From Chloroflexota bacterium (GTDB lineage: Bacteria; Chloroflexota; Limnocylindria; Limnocylindrales; CSP1-4), in contig JAKAHL010000049.1 in assembly GCA_021815005.1 (NCBI GenBank), positions 1-10,302 of the forward strand: a stretch of 10,302 nucleotides of DNA, read 5' to 3'. Under the pieces are notes generated by a model that saw only the letters and a list, made by a program, of their open reading frames with translations, did no database searches and was not told the DNA's origin. The translations under genes were made by a program, and so were the position numbers. Shown in pieces: positions 6,133 to 10,302 of this stretch. Position 1 is the first letter of the stretch, and each line of letters opens with the position of its first letter.

Positions 6133-6274
6133 AGGTGCGGTCCCGCACCTGTCCCGGGTCGGTCCGCGCCGGCACGGGACCGCCCGACACCGCACGCGCG
6201 TGTGCGCGCGCGAGACAGCTGCCGGGCCCGTGCCGGGACCGCACCCGGACCGCACGACCCGGTGCGGGAACCGC
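6133..6274. repeat. Cluster of GCGGTCC(C) repeats and palindromes 3' of the FtsK-like gene
   Basis: GCGGTCC or its complement occurs at 6137-6144, 6176-6183, 6235-6242 and 6247-6253, with a diverged copy at 6261-6274. An 18-bp dyad, AGGTGCGGTCCCGCACCT (6133-6150), has arms of 8. GGTGCGGTCCC (6134-6144) recurs inverted at 6235-6245, and CCGCACC (6239-6245) pairs with GGTGCGG (6261-6267). CACGCGCGTG (6193-6202) is a further palindrome. One more GCGGTCCC lies at 9841-9848, in the leader of the first gene of the block. Possible roles are a recognition locus for the ATPase, an operator for the J-domain gene, or a terminator (no T-run is present). It is non-coding as far as can be seen. Confidence 0.55.
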
Positions 6275-6289
6275 GGATCGAGCGCCCCG

Positions 6290-8215
6290 TCAGCAACACA
6301 GCGGCTCGACCTGCGCCGCGTCGTCCTCGGCGTCCAGGTCCGACGCTTCGTCGGCCGACGGTCGGTTCCAGCCCGCTCCATCGTCCCCGGCGTCGGATCC
6401 GTCGGCATCCCCCGGGGCGTCGCCGAGCGCATCGCGGGCCGCGGTCCAGCCGCCATGGGCGAGCCGGCTGCACCGTCCATCGTCGAGGAGCAGGCCCCGG
6501 TTGCGCAGCAGGCGCAGAGTGGAGGTGAGCTGGACATTGCCGGGTGCGATGCGGCCGTCCTGGCGGATCATCTCGGCCAGTCTTGTGCGTGACACCTCGA
6601 TCGGCCCGACGCCTTGCGCATCGGCCGCGATCTGCGCCCGGTACAGGAAGCGCAGCGCGGTGAGGGGCGCGAGGCGGCGCGTCTCCAGCTGCGTCGGACG
6701 CCGTGGGGTCGGCTCATCGTCGGGGTCCGGCGCGTCGTCTTCCCGATAGGGGGCGCGCGGATCGCGCGGCTGGCCGACGGGATCGGCGCGCGCGGGTGGG
6801 TCGAAGAACGTCGTGTAGTCCGTGCGCGGCTTGACGGGCGACGGCACCGGCGCGGGGGCGGTCTCGATCCGCACGGCCGCGTCGCCCGGCACCCGGGGGT
6901 CCACCGCCACGCGCAGCACACGTCCCGAGGGGGCATACGGTCGCTCGAGCAGCAGCCGGGCCTCGGCGCGCAGCTCGGCGTGCCGGGCGGCCTCGCGGAT
7001 GTGACGCGTGAGTTCGCTCGAGAGGTCGTCGGCGTCGTGCTCGCGGCTCAGGAAGAGCCCCTGGAACACGGTGTCCTCGCCGGCCGCGCGGAAGACGCCG
7101 CGCCCCTGCACGATGTCGCCCCGGGTGCCGATGAGCCGGGGGCGATCGGCGTCGAAGCTGGCGGCATCGCCGAGCATCAGGCGCCACAGCAACGCGGTGC
7201 CGCCCTTCGCCAGCACGATCCGCGTGTCCGCGTTGGCCAGGATGTCGCTGGGGAACGTGATGTCCTTGCCCTGGCCCTTCTTCGGTTCCTGGGCGATCAG
7301 CCACACCCGGCCACCCCATTTGCGACCGACCCGCATCACGCGTGCCGCGAGGGCCGCCAGCTCCATCGCCTGGTCGGAGCCGTCCATGGCCTGCTTCCAC
7401 TCGTCGATCGCCACGAGCACGCGGGGCAGCGCCAGGTCGGGGCGCTCGAGCCTGGCCACCAGGTTGTTCCAGGTGTCGAGGCTGGGCACCCCGTCCTCGA
7501 TCTCGGTACGCGAGCCGTCCGGCCGGTGGATGGCGAGCGGCCGGGTCAGGAACGCCTGGCGCGCGGTCAGTTCGGCCTCCACCTGTCCGAAGAGCGCCAG
7601 CACCGCAGGCAGATCGTCGGCCAGCGGCGCGATCGCGTGCGGCAGCCGCGCGAAGGGACCGAGGTCCGAGCCGGCCAGATCGCCGAGCGCCAGGCGCACC
7701 AGGGCCGGCGACTTGTCCGCGACCTGCGCGAGCAGCGAGGCCACGAAGACGGACTTGCCGCCCCCGCTTGACCCACCGATGATCGCGTGCGGCCAGGTGT
7801 CCGCGTTCGAGGTCAGGGGCTTCCCGCCGTTGGTCGCGCCGATCACGAGGCCGAGCGAGCCGCGCAGCCCGGCGCGCTGGGCGGCGTACCCGCTGCGGAA
7901 GCTCACCCGGTCGGGGATCGGCTCGACGTCATCGAGCACGTCGACCTGGTAGTCGTGGTTCTCCAGAATGACGAACACGACCTTGTGGTGGTCACGCTGT
8001 TCCCAGCCCGCAGCCGCCGAGCGCCAGAAGTCGTCGATCTCCCGGCTCGTCCGCCCCTCGAGCGGCGTACCGCGCAGGAGCCGCGGGTCCACCCGGTAGA
8101 GCTGGCGCCAGAACGGGCGCAGTCCGTATTCTGGGCTGCGTTCGATCCGCTGCGCGGCCCCCAGCTTGCGCAACCTGGGGACACCCTGGGCGAGCGGCCG
8201 GTTGGTCGGCGCCAT
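6290..8215 (-). CDS. FtsK/HerA-type DNA-pumping ATPase with C-terminal winged-helix-like domain
   Basis: This 641-residue protein has no membrane segments. Residues 1-120 are an N-terminal region of unknown fold. The motor domain follows: Walker A GGSSGGGKS (147-155), Walker B RVLVAIDEW (265-273, D271/E272), IAQEP (307-311) in the place of the FtsK sensor glutamine, and ADTRIVLA (329-336), which resembles the FtsK motif before the last strand. A Pro/Asp-rich linker (about 455-510) leads to a likely winged helix (512-590: AEMIRQDG, STLRLLRNRGLLLDDG), then an acidic tail ending in Cys-Cys. FtsK/SpoIIIE/TraB proteins drive double-stranded DNA through hexameric rings. Their membrane domain is usually fused; here it may be supplied by the gene upstream. 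AAGGAG, 7 nt before the ATG, overlaps that gene's TAA. Cell-division FtsK is less likely because it is longer and carries its own membrane helices. Confidence 0.88.
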   Translation of the reverse strand: MAPTNRPLAQGVPRLRKLGAAQRIERSPEYGLRPFWRQLYRVDPRLLRGTPLEGRTSREIDDFWRSAAAGWEQRDHHKVVFVILENHDYQVDVLDDVEPIPDRVSFRSGYAAQRAGLRGSLGLVIGATNGGKPLTSNADTWPHAIIGGSSGGGKSVFVASLLAQVADKSPALVRLALGDLAGSDLGPFARLPHAIAPLADDLPAVLALFGQVEAELTARQAFLTRPLAIHRPDGSRTEIEDGVPSLDTWNNLVARLERPDLALPRVLVAIDEWKQAMDGSDQAMELAALAARVMRVGRKWGGRVWLIAQEPKKGQGKDITFPSDILANADTRIVLAKGGTALLWRLMLGDAASFDADRPRLIGTRGDIVQGRGVFRAAGEDTVFQGLFLSREHDADDLSSELTRHIREAARHAELRAEARLLLERPYAPSGRVLRVAVDPRVPGDAAVRIETAPAPVPSPVKPRTDYTTFFDPPARADPVGQPRDPRAPYREDDAPDPDDEPTPRRPTQLETRRLAPLTALRFLYRAQIAADAQGVGPIEVSRTRLAEMIRQDGRIAPGNVQLTSTLRLLRNRGLLLDDGRCSRLAHGGWTAARDALGDAPGDADGSDAGDDGAGWNRPSADEASDLDAEDDAAQVEPLCC

Positions 8216-8229
8216 CGGATCACTCCTTA
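8216..8229 (-). promoter_or_regulatory. Ribosome-binding site built into the upstream stop codon
   Basis: TAAGGAG (8229 to 8223) contains the TAA of the membrane-protein gene and the Shine-Dalgarno sequence of the FtsK-like gene, 7 nt before its ATG. Ribosomes finishing the first gene can restart directly, which would couple the amounts of the two proteins. Confidence 0.8.
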
Positions 8230-9813
8230 GAACGGGCTGCGCGAGAACGGGCCGCCATCGTCCTCGTCGTCCTCGCCCGCATCGGCCGGGCTCGGCGGAC
8301 CCGACACGGGGGCGCTGCGCGCCGCGCCGCGGTCGAAGACGAGGAAGGTGCCGACCACCCCGGCGCGCGCTGGATCGTCCACGATCACCTCGGCCCGCGT
8401 GTCGTTGGGATCGTGTTCGGTGTGCAGCCAGGCCAGGACCTGGCCGCGGGTGAAGCGCGAGTACGCGGATACGTTGGCCGCCAGGTTGGCGGCCGTGAGC
8501 CGGCCCAGGATGTCGTTCGAGATGACGGAATCCGTCCTCAAGATGAACGCGAGATAGTCCGGGCGAGCCCAGGCGCGCGTCAGGATCAGATGCTTGCCGA
8601 CCTCGGCCACCGGCGCGGCGTCCTCGTCCCCGTATCCGACGTGCGACATCGCGCCGCCCCGGAGATCACGGGCGTTGCCATGCCGGAGCGCGTCGGCGTG
8701 GGCCGCCTCGAGGATGGCATTGCCGAGCTCGACCAGCTCGCCAGCCGCCGGATCGTTGCGCCACAAGCGCGGCTTCAACGGCTCGCGCCGGGTCAGGATC
8801 GGCGCGCCCTTGACCAGCGACTTCTCGGTCCAGATCGCCGCAGGGCCGTAGATGACCGGCCGATCCGGGTCGCCCACCAGCGCGCCACGCAACCACGCGG
8901 TTGCGCGGCCCAGGAGCGACCCGCCGACGGATAGCGCCGTGCTCGCGCCCGCCGCGGCGTTGGCGGCGTAGGCGGCAGCGGCCCCGTGCATCGCCCGATG
9001 GGTGGCGACGCTCGCCGTCGCGGTCTCCAGCGTGGCGAGCGGATCGGATCCCAGGCGCGCGTCCAGGGTGGCAGCACCGACGACGGTCCAGCGGATGGCG
9101 GCGCGCACGATCGGGACGCCCACCGCCACGACCACGCCGGCCATCCGGCGCAGCCCCGCCAGGATCGCGCGTACCGCGGCATCCAGTGGATCACGGCGCG
9201 CGGGCAGCGCGTGGTCGAGCGTCACGCCCGAGCCGGCCACACCTCGGCCGGCCGAAGCACCGCGCGCGCCCGGGAATCCGGCACGTGCCGTGCCATCGGC
9301 GCCCCGCTCGTCCGCCCACGTTCGCGCCGCGGGGTCGGCGCGAACGTGGATCATCGCCGTGAGATTGGTGCGCCCCGGCCGCGGGATCGCCACCACGAAG
9401 ATGACGATACCGGCCGCCGCCAGTGCGAGGTCGAGCAGCGAGCTCGTCAGGCGATCCGCCCAGGCCAGTGGATCGGCCCCCAGGAACATGACCAGCGGGA
9501 TCAGCCAGACGGCGCAGCGTGCGATGAGGCGGATGCCGCTCACCAGCCGGGCGATCGCCAGCCGGCGCGCGTCGCCGGCGCTCAACGCCCCGACGTGCGG
9601 TGCCAGGAGCAGCACCCCCTCGGCCGCCGCCCAGAGGGCGAAGGGGACCCACAGGATCGCGTTCGCGTCGGAACCCAGGCGCGCGAAGAGGCCGGCATCG
9701 GGGGCCAGGCGCGGCCAGGCCAGCGCGGCGAGCGCAGCCGCGAGGTACAGGGGGAAGCTGAGCCGTGGGCGGTTCGCCCCGCCGCCCATCGGCTGTCGCG
9801 TCTCGTCGTCCAT
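8227..9813 (-). CDS. Four-helix inner-membrane protein, likely partner of the FtsK-like ATPase
   Basis: I do not recognise the family of this 528-residue protein. Hydrophobic spans lie at about 20-37, 51-72, 95-113 and 124-144. An Arg/Gly/Ala-rich linker follows (about 146-208), then an Ala-rich helical stretch (212-310) whose part at 225-240 could touch the membrane. A soluble domain follows (about 318-495), with motifs such as IYGPAAIWTEKSLVKG, HLILTRAWARPDYLAFILRT and GRLTAANLAANVSAYSRF, then an acidic tail (EDDEDD, 514-519). GAGGGAG (9827 to 9821) stands 7 nt before the ATG. It heads the minus-strand block under a good promoter and is coupled to the ATPase gene. The pair may be a split form of an FtsK-like transporter, with this subunit giving the membrane anchor. 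There is no signal-peptidase site. Confidence 0.75.
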   Translation of the reverse strand: MDDETRQPMGGGANRPRLSFPLYLAAALAALAWPRLAPDAGLFARLGSDANAILWVPFALWAAAEGVLLLAPHVGALSAGDARRLAIARLVSGIRLIARCAVWLIPLVMFLGADPLAWADRLTSSLLDLALAAAGIVIFVVAIPRPGRTNLTAMIHVRADPAARTWADERGADGTARAGFPGARGASAGRGVAGSGVTLDHALPARRDPLDAAVRAILAGLRRMAGVVVAVGVPIVRAAIRWTVVGAATLDARLGSDPLATLETATASVATHRAMHGAAAAYAANAAAGASTALSVGGSLLGRATAWLRGALVGDPDRPVIYGPAAIWTEKSLVKGAPILTRREPLKPRLWRNDPAAGELVELGNAILEAAHADALRHGNARDLRGGAMSHVGYGDEDAAPVAEVGKHLILTRAWARPDYLAFILRTDSVISNDILGRLTAANLAANVSAYSRFTRGQVLAWLHTEHDPNDTRAEVIVDDPARAGVVGTFLVFDRGAARSAPVSGPPSPADAGEDDEDDGGPFSRSPF

Positions 9814-9876
9814 CGTGGTGCTCCCTCGATCCTCTCGGGGGCGGTCCCGTAGCGGGTGTCCCCTCTGGACCTGCGG

Positions 9877-9904
9877 AGGCTGGGCGAAGGCGACGCGATG
9901 TCAA
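9877..9904 (-). promoter_or_regulatory. Promoter of the membrane-protein/ATPase operon
   Basis: Minus-strand TTGACA (9904 to 9899), 16 bp, CAGCCT (9882 to 9877). Transcription would start near 9870, giving a leader of about 57 nt. The block CGCCCAGCCTCCGC (9886 to 9873) is shared with the 5305 promoter. A small dyad CGGGG-TCCT-CCCCG (9909-9922) lies directly upstream of the -35 box, a possible activator or repressor site. The 12 bases at 9876-9887 recur as a direct repeat at 10098-10109, where no -35 box is found. Confidence 0.65.
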
Positions 9905-10045
9905 GGATCGGGGTCCTCCCCGCGCGCGACAGGACCGGCACAGCCGCGTGCGAGGAACCGCGGTGCCGTCGCCAGCACGCACCACTTTCTCGCGCCAGGG
10001 CGTGGGCACGCGGCCGACCCGCTGCTACACCGGTACAGGCGACGT

Positions 10046-10070
10046 GGGTCACATCGGGTCACGTGGACCC
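10046..10070. promoter_or_regulatory. Helically phased GGGTCAC repeats with an inverted half-site, operator candidate
   Basis: GGGTCAC at 10046-10052 and 10056-10062 are exactly 10 bp apart, one DNA turn. The second copy forms a dyad GGGTC-5-GACCC (10056-10070). The site lies midway in the 356-bp divergent region, about 100 bp upstream of the 10170 gene. TTGCCA follows at 10076-10081 and GAGGCT at 10098-10103, a weak possible plus-strand promoter with a 16-bp spacer. Confidence 0.4.
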
Positions 10071-10169
10071 AACCCTTGCCAGGCGCGGACCCACCCCGAG
10101 GCTGGGCGATCGCCTCACTCGGAGGCCATCGGCCACCCGCCCAGGAGCGATCGCAGGGGAGCATGGACC

Positions 10170-10302
10170 GTGGGAGCACGCTGGATCCGCGGACTGGGTG
10201 TCGCCGGGGTGATCCTCGGCCTGGCGGTGAGCGGCGCGACGAGCCAGATCGGCGCCGGACCGCTGGTCTCGGTCTCCCGCACGATCCGTCCCCTGGTCGG
10301 CG
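10170..10302 (+). CDS. Secreted or membrane protein, N-terminus only
   Basis: Only 44 codons are in the window. The GTG start at 10170 is preceded by AGGGGAG (10155-10161) at 8 nt. An ATG at 10163 lies in another frame that is Arg-rich and unlike protein. The translation MGARWIRGLGVAGVILGLAV has the three parts of a signal peptide: a short basic start, a hydrophobic core, and a small-residue region VSGATS where cleavage could occur. No family can be named from so little. It is divergent from the membrane-protein/ATPase operon. In that context a pilin-like or envelope part of a secretion or transfer apparatus is one possibility, but this is a guess from position. Confidence 0.6.
   Translation, partial: MGARWIRGLGVAGVILGLAVSGATSQIGAGPLVSVSRTIRPLVG

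Noticed and set aside
6133..6289. CRISPR-like or classical iteron array
   Set aside because: The repeats are short (7-11 bp), in both orientations and irregularly spaced. There are no equal spacers and no Cas or replication-initiator gene.
6614..7771. Plus-strand open frame of 385 codons inside the FtsK-like gene
   Set aside because: It is antisense to the Walker-motif-containing ATPase. Its composition is typical of a shadow frame and it has no start signal.
8986..9852. Plus-strand open frame of 288 codons opposite the membrane-protein gene
   Set aside because: It is Arg/His/Gln-rich with no hydrophobic core or motif. The minus strand gives a well-started protein with membrane helices.

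Overview
The window is very GC-rich bacterial DNA, packed with genes on both strands. The gene families (a two-ACT-domain protein, DUF3626, a hemerythrin-like protein, an APC permease tail) and the composition suit a high-GC Chloroflexota (Thermomicrobia-like) or Actinomycetota genome. I cannot settle the phylum from sequence alone.

Left part (1-4236) looks like ordinary chromosome. It holds an ArsR/SmtB repressor running off the left edge, with a well-formed promoter and operator-like repeats. Then come a hemerythrin-like oxygen/iron-binding protein, a lone APC-permease C-terminal domain lacking its membrane part, a minus-strand pair (two-ACT-domain protein followed by a protein that may be two SH3-like barrels), and a DUF3626 protein. 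DUF3626 meets the next gene tail to tail with 6 bp between them.

Right part (4243-10302) has an accessory or mobile-element character. All complete genes there are on the minus strand. In transcription order they are: a 528-residue protein with four membrane segments; an FtsK/HerA-type ATPase coupled to it, whose ribosome-binding site includes the stop codon of the membrane gene; a 200-bp intergenic stretch rich in a GCGGTCC motif; a membrane-anchored J-domain protein; a small unknown protein; and a small zinc-ribbon protein. A divergent gene encoding a secreted or membrane protein begins at 10170 and leaves the window.

The most notable pattern is that the first gene (9813) and the small gene at 5305 carry near-identical promoters: TTGAC(A/G), 16 bp, CA(G/A)CCT, inside a shared 14-bp block. 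This suggests one sigma factor or regulator controls both ends of the block. Membrane protein, DNA-pumping ATPase with a C-terminal DNA-binding domain, and a motif cluster at the ATPase gene's 3' end together suggest a DNA-transfer module comparable to actinobacterial TraB/clt. That reading is an inference. No tRNA, rRNA, CRISPR array, transposase or integrase is visible.
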